From Geothrix rubra (GTDB lineage Bacteria > Acidobacteriota > Holophagae > Holophagales > Holophagaceae), in contig NZ_BSDD01000007.1 of assembly GCF_030268065.1 (NCBI RefSeq), positions 1 to 64,000 on the forward strand: a stretch of DNA of 64,000 nucleotides, given 5' to 3'. Below, piece by piece: positions 52,332-61,400 of this stretch. The number at the start of each line of letters is the position of its first letter. The first letter of the stretch is position 1. A model generated the notes under the pieces. The model made no database searches, was not told the DNA's origin, and saw nothing but the letters and a program-made list of their open reading frames with translations. A program made the translations under genes and the position numbers.

Positions 52332-52349
52332 GCGCCCCGGAAGGGGCGC
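52332..52349 (+). terminator. Hairpin after tRNA-Leu
   Basis: GCGCCCC and GGGGCGC pair perfectly around a GGAA tetraloop eight bases after the tRNA. No T-run follows. The remaining 220 bases up to rpsO hold no gene; TTGACA at 52474-52479 may be a -35 element for rpsO, but no convincing -10 is spaced from it. Confidence 0.45.
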
Positions 52350-52569
52350 GTGGAGAATAGGGCCGAACGCGACCGAAGGGCGCGTTGCGGTCCGCAGGCT
52401 GAGCACCAGCGAAGCCAAGGATGACGGCCAGCGGCCGTCACCACGACGAAGCTTGGGTAGTCCATAGCGCGGGTTGACAAGGGCATCCGGCCCCCTCCGG
52501 AATCGACCTCCCAGGCGGCACGGGGCTGCGGGGCAGGGTGACGGGCGATCCCCCGAAAAGGAGCCTCCC

Positions 52570-52839
52570 ATGGCCCTCAACGTGGAACAGAAGAAGATCA
52601 TCATCGACGACTTCAAGCAGCACGAGTCGGATACCGGCTCGCCCGAGGTCCAGGTGGCGCTGCTCACCAAGCGCATCAACGACCTCACGGAGCACTTCAA
52701 GACCCACGCGAAGGACTACCACAGCCGCCGCGGCCTCATGATCATGGTGGGCCAGCGCCGCCGCCTGCTCGACTACCTCAAGAAGAAGAGCAAGGAGCGC
52801 TACGCCGCCCTGATCGATCGCCTCGGCCTGCGTCGCTAG
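52570..52839 (+). CDS. rpsO: 30S ribosomal protein S15
   Basis: Primary-binding protein of the 30S platform, contacting 16S rRNA helices 20-22. The 89-residue length is exact for the family. Signatures are the [20 protein letters not shown] loop-helix, [20 protein letters not shown] and [28 protein letters not shown] lies eight bases before the ATG. It is monocistronic between a tRNA gene and a strong terminator; in many bacteria it precedes pnp, which is not the case here. Confidence 0.97.
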   Translation: MALNVEQKKIIIDDFKQHESDTGSPEVQVALLTKRINDLTEHFKTHAKDYHSRRGLMIMVGQRRRLLDYLKKKSKERYAALIDRLGLRR

Positions 52840-52855
52840 GCCTCCCAGGTCCCCG

Positions 52856-52882
52856 AAAACGCCCGCATCCGCGGGCGTTTTT
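52856..52882 (+). terminator. Intrinsic terminator of rpsO
   Basis: An 11-bp stem (AAAACGCCCGC with GCGGGCGTTTT), an ATCC loop and a five-base T-run starting 17 bases after the rpsO stop form a classic rho-independent terminator. Confidence 0.85.
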
Positions 52883-52897
52883 CGTTATGTTCAAGAG

Positions 52898-53572
52898 ATG
52901 GACCTGACGCCCCTGCCCAGTCCGGAGCATCCGAATCCGTACACCACCACCGAACGGCGGCCCATCTACGACTCGCCGTGGATCCGCGTCCGCGAGGACC
53001 GGTTCCGCCACCGCCGCGGCGCCGAGGGGCGCTACGCCGTCTGCGGGTTCCACCGCACCGCCTGCGGCGTGCTGGCCCTGGACGAGGCCGACCGGGTGGT
53101 GCTCGTGGGCCAGTGGCGCTACCCCCTGGAGCTCTACTCCTGGGAGATCCCCGAGGGCGGCGGCGAACCGCACGAGAGCCCCTTCGAAGCCGTGCGGCGC
53201 GAACTGGCGGAGGAGGCCGGTCTCCAGGCCCGGGTCTGGGAGCCGCTCTGCTTCTTCCACCCCAGCAATTCCTCCACGGAGGAGGAGTCCTTCCTGTTCC
53301 TGGCCACGGGCCTCTCGACCGCCGAGGGCCATCATCCCGAGGACGACGAGGAGCTCGTGCTGCACCGCGAGCCCTTCGGCCAGTGCCTCCAGCGGGTCCT
53401 TTCGGGCGAAATCACCGACAGCCTCACGGCCATGGCCCTCCTGGCCCTGCAGGCCCGCCGCGGCGGCGTGGCCGCGGCCCTCGACCCCGCGCTCGCCGAG
53501 CGGTTCTTCCAGCGGCCGGACGAGCACCCTTCCGCCGGCCGCAGCCGCTGGCAGAACCTGGGTGCGCCATGA
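52898..53572 (+). CDS. NUDIX hydrolase, ADP-ribose pyrophosphatase-like
   Basis: A 224-residue hydrolase of nucleoside diphosphate derivatives. The N-terminal strand region is YTTTERRPIYDSPWIRVRED, and the complete Nudix box GX5EX7REUXEEXGU is seen in GGGEPHESPFEAVRRELAEE followed by AGL, with the EIPEGG lead-in typical of ADP-ribose/sugar-nucleotide pyrophosphatases. The downstream FHPSNSSTEEESFLFLA loop is also typical of that subgroup. It starts 16 bases after the rpsO terminator and overlaps the next gene by four bases. Confidence 0.9.
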   Translation: MDLTPLPSPEHPNPYTTTERRPIYDSPWIRVREDRFRHRRGAEGRYAVCGFHRTACGVLALDEADRVVLVGQWRYPLELYSWEIPEGGGEPHESPFEAVRRELAEEAGLQARVWEPLCFFHPSNSSTEEESFLFLATGLSTAEGHHPEDDEELVLHREPFGQCLQRVLSGEITDSLTAMALLALQARRGGVAAALDPALAERFFQRPDEHPSAGRSRWQNLGAP

Positions 53573-54171
53573 TCCTCTCCCTGCACCCCGAGACCCCCCA
53601 GCTGCGCCACCTGGAGCGCATCGCCGAGATCCTCCGCCGGGACGGCGTCATCGCCTATCCCACCGACACCCTGTTCGGGCTGGGCTGCCTCGCCTCCCGG
53701 AAGAAGGCCGTGGACCGCATCCTCCAGATCAAGGGCCGGGACCCGAAGAAGCCCATGTCCATCCTCTGCGCCGACATGGAGATGCTCTGCCGCTACACGC
53801 GGCACCTGGACACGCCGACCTTCCGGCTGCTGAAGCAGATGCTCCCGGGCCCCTACACCGCCCTCCTGCCCGCCAGCCGGGAGGTGCCCCGCTACCTCCA
53901 GAACAAGCAGGTGGTGGGCCTGCGGATCCCCGACCACCCCTTCTGCCTGGACCTGACGAAGCTCCTGGGCGAGCCCATCATCACCACCAGCGCCAACCTC
54001 TCCGGCCAGCCCACCCTCAACACCGCCTGGGAGCTGGAGGAGGAGCTGGGCCATGCCCTTGATCTGGTGGTGGACTGCGGCCAACCCCTGGGCATCGGCA
54101 GCACCATCGTGGATCTCACAGGCGAGGAGCCGGTCCTCGTGCGGGAAGGCGCCGGCCCCTGGCCGGTCTGA
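53569..54171 (+). CDS. Sua5/YciO/YrdC family RNA-modification protein
   Basis: A 200-residue YrdC-fold protein. The substrate pocket is formed by GVIAYPTDTLFGLGCLA and ILQIKGRDPKKPMSILCADM, and the C-terminal part by IITTSANLSGQPTLNT and GIGSTIVDLTGEEPVLVREG. YrdC/TsaC enzymes make threonylcarbamoyl-AMP for the t6A37 modification of tRNAs; the YciO subgroup, which this resembles in length and start, has a less certain role. No C-terminal Sua5 domain is present. It overlaps the NUDIX gene and is convergent with the next gene with no spacer. Confidence 0.9.
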   Translation: MILSLHPETPQLRHLERIAEILRRDGVIAYPTDTLFGLGCLASRKKAVDRILQIKGRDPKKPMSILCADMEMLCRYTRHLDTPTFRLLKQMLPGPYTALLPASREVPRYLQNKQVVGLRIPDHPFCLDLTKLLGEPIITTSANLSGQPTLNTAWELEEELGHALDLVVDCGQPLGIGSTIVDLTGEEPVLVREGAGPWPV

Positions 54172-54882
54172 TCACTTCCCGGCGGCCAGGGTCCGGGCCT
54201 TCTTCAGGAGGGCCTGGTAGCCCTCTTCCGTGAGCACGCCATCGCGGCGGAGGGCTTCCAGCCGGTCCAGGGTGGCCGGCAGGTCCAGGGCCGGCCGCAC
54301 GGGCGGCGGCGGTGACGCTGGGGTGCGGTCCGCCTCGGCCAGCCGGCGTCCGAGGCCGACGCACCAGGGGGCGTAGCGGGCCATCACCTCGCGCTCGCCG
54401 TCGCCGGCGAGGGTCTGGTGGAAGGCCGCCAGCAGGTCCCCGGAGACCGCATCCACCAGCTTCAGGTCCAGGCTCAGGCTCGCGACGCCCGAGAACATCG
54501 CATCCCGGGCCTCCGCCGCGGCATCCACCACCCTGCCCAGCACCAGCACATCCCCCTCCGTCCGCGAGACCCGGGCGATCCCGCCGAGCCCCTGGTCCAG
54601 GCCCTGGGCCAGCGTCGCCAGGAACTCGCCCTTCCGGTCCTCGACGAAGGCGCGGTCGTCCCGGCCACGACTCCGCCCGAGCCAGGCCGGCGCCTCCCAG
54701 GGCTGGATCCGCAGGGTGCGGCCACGGAGGGCCAGCCCAGGCTTCACCCACTCGAAGGCCTGGTGGGGGAGGCTCCTGAACTGGGCCGCCGGCCCGAACC
54801 AGGCGGGATCGAGCAGGCCTCCATCCAGGGTCTGGGCCGCCAGGAGGGCGGGCAGGAAGCAGAGAAGGGCGGCGGGTCGCAT
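54172..54882 (-). CDS. Exported protein with SHOCT-like C-terminal motif
   Basis: Uncharacterised 236-residue protein. The N-terminus is a signal peptide ([14 protein letters not shown]). The middle part contains [20 protein letters not shown] and an alternating beta region ([40 protein letters not shown]) resembling DUF4410-type envelope proteins. The C-terminus ends with [25 protein letters not shown]-like helices (split as [16 protein letters not shown] and GYQALLKKA), a SHOCT-like oligomerisation motif. The ATG at 54882 has GGAG six bases upstream and overlaps the sdaA stop by one base, suggesting coupling to it. Function unknown. Confidence 0.68.
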   Translation of the reverse strand: MRPAALLCFLPALLAAQTLDGGLLDPAWFGPAAQFRSLPHQAFEWVKPGLALRGRTLRIQPWEAPAWLGRSRGRDDRAFVEDRKGEFLATLAQGLDQGLGGIARVSRTEGDVLVLGRVVDAAAEARDAMFSGVASLSLDLKLVDAVSGDLLAAFHQTLAGDGEREVMARYAPWCVGLGRRLAEADRTPASPPPPVRPALDLPATLDRLEALRRDGVLTEEGYQALLKKARTLAAGK

Positions 54883-56288
54883 CAGCACTCCGGCAGGTTG
54901 ACGGGGAAGTCCAGGGGGACTTCGGGCACGTGGGTGGCGAGGCCGCCCCGGGCGGTCTCCTTGTACTTGCTCTTCATGTCGGCGCCAGTATCCCGCATGG
55001 TCCGGATCACCTTGTCGAGGCTCACGAAGTGGCGGCCGTCGCCCCGCAGGGCCATGCGGGCCGCGTTGATGGCCTTCACCGCGGCCATGGCGTTGCGCTC
55101 GATGCAGGGCACCTGCACCAGCCCGCCGATGGGATCGCAGGTGAGGCCCAGGTTGTGCTCCATGCCGATCTCCGCGGCGTTCTCCACCTGGTCCGGCGTG
55201 CCCCCCATCACCTCGGCCAGGGCCCCGGCCGCCATGGAGCAGGCCACGCCCACCTCCCCCTGGCAGCCCACCTCGGCCCCGCTGATGGAGGCGTTCTCCT
55301 TGTAGAGGGCGCCGATGGCCCCGGCCGTGAGGAGGAAGCGCACCACGCCGTCATCCGATGCCCCCGGCACGAAGCGGCGGTAGTAGTGCAGCACGGCCGG
55401 GACGATGCCCGCCGCGCCATTGGTCGGCGCCGTCACCACGCGGCCACCCGCGGCGTTCTCCTCGTTCACCGCCAGGGCGTAGAGGCTCACGAAGTCCATG
55501 GCGGTGAGGGGATCCCGGTAGCCGGCCTCCGGCGCGGCCATCAGCTGCCGGTGGAGACCCGGGGCCCGGCGGGGCACCTGCAAGCCGCCCGGGAGGATCC
55601 CCTCCGTCGCGCAGCCCCGGGAGACGCAGGCCTGCATCACGGCCCAGATCCCGAGCAGTCCCTCCCGCACCTCCGCCTCGGGGCGCCAGGCGCACTCGTT
55701 CCGGAGGGCCACGGCGCTCACGCTGAGCCCGTGGGCGCGGCAGAGACCCAGGAGCTCCCCGCCGCTCCGGAACGGGAACGGGGGGTCCGTGCGCGGCGCC
55801 CCGGTCCGGGTCGCGCCCTCCTCCACCACGAAACCGCCCCCCACGGAGTAGTAGGTCCGGGACCCGAGCGTTGCCCCGGCGCCGTCCAGCGCCGTGAAGC
55901 GCAGGGCGTTCGGGTGGAAGGGGAGGCTCTTGTGCAGCAGGAGCAGGTGCTCCGCCTCCCGGTAGGCCACCTCGTGCCGACGGAGCAGCGGGAGGCGGCC
56001 GGAGGCGCGGATCCCGGCCACCAGGCCCTCCACGCCCTCCACATCCACCGCTTCGGGGGTTTCACCCATCAGGCCCAGGAGCACCGCCTTGTCGCTGCCG
56101 TGACCCCGGCCCGTGGCGCCCAGGCTGCCGAAGAGTTCGGCCCTCACCGCCGCGGCGGCCCCAATCCGCCCCTCCGCCTCCAGGGCCAGGACGAACGCCC
56201 GCGCCGCCCGCATGGGCCCCACCGTGTGGGAGGAGCTCGGGCCGATGCCGATGCGGAAGAGATCGAAGACAGAGAGGGTCATGGCCAT
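54882..56288 (-). CDS. sdaA: L-serine ammonia-lyase (L-serine dehydratase), single-chain Fe-S type
   Basis: Deaminates L-serine to pyruvate in the cytosol using an oxygen-labile 4Fe-4S cluster. The 468-residue single chain has the beta domain first ([21 protein letters not shown], with the SSSHT substrate loop) and the alpha domain after residue 190. Alpha-domain cysteines that bind the cluster are in [20 protein letters not shown] and [40 protein letters not shown] is also diagnostic. Length and layout match the E. coli SdaA/SdaB type. It is divergent from the asnB operon across a 249-base gap that holds an AT-rich patch near 56370 and no gene. Confidence 0.95.
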   Translation of the reverse strand: MAMTLSVFDLFRIGIGPSSSHTVGPMRAARAFVLALEAEGRIGAAAAVRAELFGSLGATGRGHGSDKAVLLGLMGETPEAVDVEGVEGLVAGIRASGRLPLLRRHEVAYREAEHLLLLHKSLPFHPNALRFTALDGAGATLGSRTYYSVGGGFVVEEGATRTGAPRTDPPFPFRSGGELLGLCRAHGLSVSAVALRNECAWRPEAEVREGLLGIWAVMQACVSRGCATEGILPGGLQVPRRAPGLHRQLMAAPEAGYRDPLTAMDFVSLYALAVNEENAAGGRVVTAPTNGAAGIVPAVLHYYRRFVPGASDDGVVRFLLTAGAIGALYKENASISGAEVGCQGEVGVACSMAAGALAEVMGGTPDQVENAAEIGMEHNLGLTCDPIGGLVQVPCIERNAMAAVKAINAARMALRGDGRHFVSLDKVIRTMRDTGADMKSKYKETARGGLATHVPEVPLDFPVNLPEC

Positions 56289-56537
56289 GCCGCCTTCATT
56301 GTCCCTGAAACTGCGTCACTGGAACGGCCACGGACATGGGAAAAAGAATGACGAGCACAAGATCATCTTTGGAATATATTCTCCGGAGAACCCCGTCTTC
56401 GGCCTCCAACCGCCCATGCACATCTGTCGGCCGGGGCATCCGCATGAAGGCCGAAGACCCCCCCCTGACATCGCCTCGTCCCACGGGGGCTCGCGACCCA
56501 AGGAGTGATCAGCACCTACCAGGAAGGGTCTCCCATC

Positions 56538-58550
56538 ATGTGCGGCATCGCAGGTCTCCTTGCTGGGGCGGGTTCAACCCCGTCGGAGGATCTGCTGCTG
56601 GCCATGGCCGGGGAGCTGGGGCACCGGGGACCCGATGGCGTGGGGCTGTACCTCGATGCCGGCCTCGGCCTGGTGAACACGCGTCTCTCCATCGTCGATC
56701 TGGCGGGGGGGGACCAGCCCATCGGAAACGAGGACGGGCGCTGCTGGGTGGTCCAGAACGGCGAGATCTACAACCATCCGGAACTGCGGCGGGAACTCGA
56801 GGCCTTGGGGCATCGCTTCCGCACCGACTCCGACACGGAGGTCATCGTCCATGCCTACGAGGCCTGGGACCTGGCCTGCCTCGACCGCTTCAATGGCCCC
56901 TTCGCCTTCGCCCTCTGGGACCGGCAGGCGCGGACCCTCTTCCTGGCCAGGGACCGGTTCGGGGTGCGCCCCCTCTTCCTGGCCCGGTTCGGCCCCGATT
57001 TCGTCTTCGCCTCCGAGGCGAAGGCGATCCTGCGGCATCCGCGTGCGCGGCGGGAGCTGGACCCCCTGAGCCTGGTGGACACCTTCACGCTCTGGGCGCC
57101 CCTGCCCGATTGCACCGCCTTCCCCGGGATCCGGGAGCTGCCGCCGGGCCACTGGCTCCGGATCGGCCCCGATGGCCGCCAGGAGGAGCGCTGCTGGTGG
57201 GAGCTCCGTTTCCGGCCTCCCGGGGGGCCGCCCCCGGCCTCCGAGGAGGAGAAGGCCGAGGAACTGGCCTGGCTCCTGGAGGACGCCACCCGGCTGCGCC
57301 TGCGGGCCGATGTCCCCGTGGCCGCCTACGTGAGCGGGGGCCTCGATTCTTCGGCCATCGCTGCCCTGGCCCGGAAGGCGGGCGGCGCCCGTCTGCAGGG
57401 GTTCGGCATCGGATTCACGGATCCGCGTTTCGACGAGTCCCCCTACCAGGACCGCATCGCCGGGGCTCTGGGGGTGGAGCTGAACCGCATCTCCATCTCG
57501 CCCCCCGACATCGCGGCGCTGTTCCCGGAGGTGGTCTCCCTGGCGGAGAAGCCCCTCCTCCGCACCGCCCCGGCGCCGATGCTGGCCCTGGCCGCCCTCG
57601 TCCACGAGCACGGGTTCAAGGTCGTCCTCACGGGGGAAGGCGCCGACGAGCTCTTCGCGGGCTACGACCTGTTCCGGGAATCCCAGATCCGGCGGTTCTG
57701 GGCCAGGGAGCCCGGATCCACGCGCCGCCCCAGCCTCTTCGAACGCATCTACCCCTGGCTCACACGGAGCGTCTCGAGCGCCCCCGGCTTCACGCGCCAG
57801 TTCTTCGGCCAGGGGATGCTGGACGCGGAGGATCCGCTCTACAGCCATCGCATCCGGTTCGGGACCACCTCCCGGCTGCTCCGCTTCCTCGACCCGGCGC
57901 TGCTCCATGCCATCGCGCCCGGGAAGATGCCCACGGAGCGCCTGCGCGCGCGTCTGCCCGGGGATTTCGGGACCTTCAGCGACCTGGGCAAGGCCCAGTA
58001 CCTGGAGATCATCACCTTCCTCCAGGGCTACCTGCTCCACAGCCAGGGAGACCGGATGCTCATGGGCCGCTCCGTGGAGGGGCGCTTCCCCTTCCTGGAC
58101 CATCGCATCGCCGAGTTCGCGGCCGCCCTCCCCGATGCCATGCGCCTCCGGGGCCTCCGCGACAAGCGTGTCCTGCGCAAGGCCATGGCCCCCCTGCTCC
58201 CGCCGGATGTCGTCTCCCGTCCCAAGCGGCCGTACCGGGCCCCGATCCTCGGTGCCTTCCTGGGGCCGGGAGCTCCGGAATACGTGGCCGACCTGCTCGA
58301 GCCGGCCCGCCTGGCCGAGACGGGCGTCTTCTCGGGCCGTTCGGTGGGGCTGCTCCGGGACAAGTGCCGCCGGAGCCGGGAGGACGAGGTCAGCGAAATG
58401 GACGAGATGGCCTTCGTGGGGATCCTCTCCATCCAGCTCCTGCATGAACGCATGGTGAAGTCGCCCCGCCTGGCCGCCCTCCCCGAGGTCACGCGCCGCG
58501 TCGTCGGCGACCGACTCGTGGCCCACGGCCCCTTCCAGGAGGTCTTGTGA
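56538..58550 (+). CDS. asnB: Asparagine synthase-type glutamine amidotransferase
   Basis: A 670-residue glutamine-dependent amidotransferase. The Ntn glutaminase domain begins at Met-Cys-Gly, so Cys2 becomes the nucleophile, and shows GELGHRGPDGVGLYLD, VNTRLSIVDLAGGDQPIGNE, VQNGEIYNHPELRREL and RDRFGVRPLFLA. The synthetase domain has the PP-loop VAAYVSGGLDSSAIAALA and LTGEGADELFAGYDLF. The enzyme adenylates a carboxylate and amidates it. The sequence resembles the asnB paralogues of polysaccharide and natural-product loci rather than housekeeping AsnB, and it heads a five-gene overlapping operon with acyl-activation genes, so its substrate is probably not free aspartate. Confidence 0.88.
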   Translation: MCGIAGLLAGAGSTPSEDLLLAMAGELGHRGPDGVGLYLDAGLGLVNTRLSIVDLAGGDQPIGNEDGRCWVVQNGEIYNHPELRRELEALGHRFRTDSDTEVIVHAYEAWDLACLDRFNGPFAFALWDRQARTLFLARDRFGVRPLFLARFGPDFVFASEAKAILRHPRARRELDPLSLVDTFTLWAPLPDCTAFPGIRELPPGHWLRIGPDGRQEERCWWELRFRPPGGPPPASEEEKAEELAWLLEDATRLRLRADVPVAAYVSGGLDSSAIAALARKAGGARLQGFGIGFTDPRFDESPYQDRIAGALGVELNRISISPPDIAALFPEVVSLAEKPLLRTAPAPMLALAALVHEHGFKVVLTGEGADELFAGYDLFRESQIRRFWAREPGSTRRPSLFERIYPWLTRSVSSAPGFTRQFFGQGMLDAEDPLYSHRIRFGTTSRLLRFLDPALLHAIAPGKMPTERLRARLPGDFGTFSDLGKAQYLEIITFLQGYLLHSQGDRMLMGRSVEGRFPFLDHRIAEFAAALPDAMRLRGLRDKRVLRKAMAPLLPPDVVSRPKRPYRAPILGAFLGPGAPEYVADLLEPARLAETGVFSGRSVGLLRDKCRRSREDEVSEMDEMAFVGILSIQLLHERMVKSPRLAALPEVTRRVVGDRLVAHGPFQEVL

Positions 58551-60154
58551 TGGCCAGGCATCACCACCGGCTGGTCCAGGATGGCCTCTACGAATCCGCC
58601 CGCCTGGCCGGTCGCAAGGAGGCCCTCGTCACCGAAGGGGCGCGCCTCAGCTTCGTGGAGCTGCTCGACCGCGCCCAGCGCCTGGCCCGGGCCCTCCGGG
58701 ACCGGGGGCTGGAGCCCGGGGATCGCGTGGCGATCTTCATGGACAACGGGGTGGACGCGGTCGTCTCCATCTATGCGACCTGGATCGCAGGCGGCGTGGT
58801 GATGGTGGTGAATCCCCAGACCAAGGCCCGGAAGCTGGCCTACCTCCTGGCCGACAGCGGCGCGCGCTTCCTGCTGTCCCAGTCGAAGCTGCATCGCGTG
58901 GTCCTGCCGGCGCTGGAGGAGCTCCAGCCAAGCCCACGCCCCTTCCTGGTGGTGTCGGACGGGGACCCCAGGCGCGGCGACACCACCTTCGAGACCCTGC
59001 TGCCCGGCACCGGGGGCGACCCGGGGGATCCGGGGACCGTGGCGACGGATCTCGCGGCGCTCATCTACACCTCAGGCAGCACCGGCGAGCCCAAGGGGGT
59101 GATGGTCACCCACCAGAACGTCACCTTCACCCTCGGCAGCCTCCTCGAATACCTGCGCCTCGGCAGCGACGAGCGCATCCTCAACCTCCTGCCGCTGGCC
59201 TTCGACTACGGCCTCTACCAGCTGCTGATGGCCGTGCGGCTGGGCGCAACCCTCGTCCTCGAGCCGGGGTTCGAATACCCCGCCGTCATCGAGCAGCGGA
59301 TCCGGGAGGAAGCGGTCACCGTGTTCCCGGGCGTCCCCACGGTCTTCACTTCCCTGCTGGCCCGGGCCAGAGAGGACAAACCCGGTTTCCCCTCCGTCCG
59401 CGCCGTGACGAACACCGCGGCCGCCCTCGCCCCCGACCTGGTGCCCGGCCTCCAGCGCCTGTTCCCGAACGCGCTCATCTTCCGGATGTACGGGCTCACG
59501 GAGTGCAAGCGGGTGTGCTACCTCGAGCCGGAGGAGCTGGCCGCCCGGCCCGAATCCGTGGGCAAGGCCATCCCGGGCACCCAGGTCTTCCTCCGGGATC
59601 CCCAGGGCCGTTCCCTGGGGCCCGGCGAGACCGGCATCCTGCACGTGCGCGGGCCCCATGTGATGGTGGGCTACTGGAACCAGCCCGAGAAGACGGCGGA
59701 GATGCTGCGTTCCGGGCGCCATCCCGGGGACCGCGTACTGTGCACCCACGACCTCTTCCGCATGGACGGGGAGGGCTACCTGTATTTCGTGGGACGCAGT
59801 GACGACATCATCAAGTCCCGCGGGGAGAAGGTCAGCCCCGTGGAAGTGGAGAATGTCCTGCACGGCATCCCCGGCGTCCGGGATGCCGCCGTGGTCGGCG
59901 TTCCGGACCCGGCCCTGGGGGAGGCGATCCGGGCCTACGTCTCGCTGGCCCCGGGTTCCCGGATCGGGGAACGGGAGATCCGCCGGGCCTGCCAGGCGCG
60001 GCTGGAAGGATTCATGGTCCCCCAGGAGATCGTGCTCCTCCCCGAACTCCCCCGGACGGACACCGGCAAGATCCGGAAGCTGGATCTCCTGGGCGCGCGC
60101 CGTCCAGACCCTTCCCCGCCACCCCACACCCCAGCAGGATCGGAGGCCCCATGA
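58550..60154 (+). CDS. AMP-forming acyl-CoA/acyl-ACP ligase
   Basis: A 534-residue member of the ANL adenylate-forming family. The core motif A3 is LIYTSGSTGEPKGVMVTHQN. A5 contains FRMYGLTECKRVCYLEPEE, A7 the VLCTHDLFRMDGEGYLYFVG aspartate, A8 GRSDDIIKSRGEKVSPVEVE, and A10 the catalytic lysine in LPRTDTGKIRKLDLLG. It activates a carboxylic acid as acyl-AMP and transfers it to a thiol, most likely the acyl carrier protein encoded next. The ATG overlaps the asnB stop by one base and has AGGAGG seven bases upstream. The acid it activates is unknown. Confidence 0.92.
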   Translation: MARHHHRLVQDGLYESARLAGRKEALVTEGARLSFVELLDRAQRLARALRDRGLEPGDRVAIFMDNGVDAVVSIYATWIAGGVVMVVNPQTKARKLAYLLADSGARFLLSQSKLHRVVLPALEELQPSPRPFLVVSDGDPRRGDTTFETLLPGTGGDPGDPGTVATDLAALIYTSGSTGEPKGVMVTHQNVTFTLGSLLEYLRLGSDERILNLLPLAFDYGLYQLLMAVRLGATLVLEPGFEYPAVIEQRIREEAVTVFPGVPTVFTSLLARAREDKPGFPSVRAVTNTAAALAPDLVPGLQRLFPNALIFRMYGLTECKRVCYLEPEELAARPESVGKAIPGTQVFLRDPQGRSLGPGETGILHVRGPHVMVGYWNQPEKTAEMLRSGRHPGDRVLCTHDLFRMDGEGYLYFVGRSDDIIKSRGEKVSPVEVENVLHGIPGVRDAAVVGVPDPALGEAIRAYVSLAPGSRIGEREIRRACQARLEGFMVPQEIVLLPELPRTDTGKIRKLDLLGARRPDPSPPPHTPAGSEAP

Positions 60155-60405
60155 ACCCCGTCGAGCAGCAGCTCCGGACCTTCATCACGGAGAACTTCTT
60201 CGTCGAGGACGGGGATCTCCGGGGGGAGATCTCCCTCACCCGCTCGGGCATCATCGATTCCACGGGCGTCATGGAGATCCTTCTCTTCCTCGAGGAGCGG
60301 TTCGGGATCAGCGTGCCGGACGACGAGATCACGCCCGAGAACCTCGACACCCTCGACAACCTGGTCCGGTACGTGAGCCAGGCGGAGAACCGGGTGTCTG
60401 CATGA
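60151..60405 (+). CDS. Acyl carrier protein
   Basis: An 84-residue carrier protein. The phosphopantetheine attachment site is Ser37 in GIIDSTGVMEILLFLEERF, where the usual DSL is DST. A C-terminal helix has ITPENLDTLDNLVRYVSQ. It is acidic and helical as expected. It overlaps the ligase gene upstream (ATGA) and the NadE-like gene downstream, so it is a dedicated carrier for this pathway rather than the fatty-acid ACP. It probably holds the acyl group loaded by the ligase. Confidence 0.92.
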   Translation: MNPVEQQLRTFITENFFVEDGDLRGEISLTRSGIIDSTGVMEILLFLEERFGISVPDDEITPENLDTLDNLVRYVSQAENRVSA

Positions 60406-61400
60406 AGGCGCCCGGTGCAGCCTTCGCGGAGGACCTGGTCGACTTCGATCGCGCAGCCGCGGTGGAGCGCATCACCTCGACCCTCCGCGATCAGGTCACG
60501 AAACGGCTCCACCGCCGGGGCGTCGTGCTGGGCCTGAGCGGCGGCATCGACAGCACCGTCTGCGCGGCGCTGGCGGCGCGCGCCCTGGGGCCGGACCGGG
60601 TCCTGGGGCTCCTGATGCCCGAGAGCCACTCGGCCGAGGAAAGCACCCCGCTCGGGCAGCTCGCCGCGGACCACCTCGGCATCCCCACCCTGATCGAGGA
60701 CATCACTCCCGTCCTGGAGGCCCTGGGGTGCTACCGGCGGCAGGAGGCCGCGATCCGTCGGGTGCTCCCGGGCTACGGAGAGGGCTGGCGTTCGAAGATC
60801 GTGCTCCCCAGCGTGGTGGACAGCGACAGCTACCGGCTGTTCACGCTGGTGGCCCAGTCCCCGGAAGGGGAGTCGTTCCGTGTCCGCCTCACGCCGACCG
60901 CCTACCTGGAACTGGTCGCGGCGACCAACTTCAAGCAGCGCGTCCGGAAGATGCTCGAGTACCACCACGCCGACCGCCTCGTGTACGCGGTGCTCGGCAC
61001 CCCCAACCGCCTGGAGTACGACCAGGGCTTCTTCGTCAAGAACGGGGATGGCGCCGCCGACCTCAAGCCCATCGCGCACCTCTACAAGACCCAGGTCTAT
61101 GCGCTGGCGGAGCATCTCGACCTTCCCCGCGCGATCCGCGACCGTCCCCCGACGACCGACACCTATTCCCTGCCCCAGAGCCAGGAGGAATTCTACTTCT
61201 CGCTCCCCTACGGGCTCATGGACCGGTGCCTCTGGGCGCACGACCGGGGGCTCACGCCCGCCGAAACGGCAGTCGGGACGGGCCTCTCGGAGGACCAGGT
61301 GGGCCGCGTCTTCGCCGACATCGAGGCCAAGCGGCGGGCCACGCGCTACCAGCACGCGCGTCCCCTGTTGGTCGAGGAAGGGGTCGAGGTCGATGCCTGA
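60402..61400 (+). CDS. NAD synthetase-like ATP pyrophosphatase (NadE family, no glutaminase domain)
   Basis: A 332-residue N-type ATP pyrophosphatase. The PP-loop is GVVLGLSGGIDSTVCAALAA (SGGIDS at 46-51), and the NadE signature continues with YAVLGTPNRLEYDQGFFVKN, then GDGAADLKPIAHLYKTQVYA. A segment of about 40 residues (about 105-155) between core blocks contains VLPSVVDSDSYRLFTLVAQ and is not typical of NadE. No nitrilase-type glutaminase is fused, so ammonia would come from elsewhere. Embedded between an ACP gene and a GNAT gene, it is more likely an amide- or adenylate-forming enzyme of the pathway than housekeeping NadE; this is inference. Confidence 0.82.
   Translation: MKAPGAAFAEDLVDFDRAAAVERITSTLRDQVTKRLHRRGVVLGLSGGIDSTVCAALAARALGPDRVLGLLMPESHSAEESTPLGQLAADHLGIPTLIEDITPVLEALGCYRRQEAAIRRVLPGYGEGWRSKIVLPSVVDSDSYRLFTLVAQSPEGESFRVRLTPTAYLELVAATNFKQRVRKMLEYHHADRLVYAVLGTPNRLEYDQGFFVKNGDGAADLKPIAHLYKTQVYALAEHLDLPRAIRDRPPTTDTYSLPQSQEEFYFSLPYGLMDRCLWAHDRGLTPAETAVGTGLSEDQVGRVFADIEAKRRATRYQHARPLLVEEGVEVDA

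Noticed and set aside
52474-52479. TTGACA upstream of rpsO as a full promoter
   Set aside because: The -35 is perfect, but the hexamers at 16-18 base spacing (around CCGGAA) do not resemble a -10 box, so a complete promoter is not supported.
52271-52486. Minus-strand 71-codon frame overlapping tRNA-Leu
   Set aside because: It ends in the artefact peptide typical of an antisense tRNA-Leu translation; no ribosome-binding site or conserved domain.
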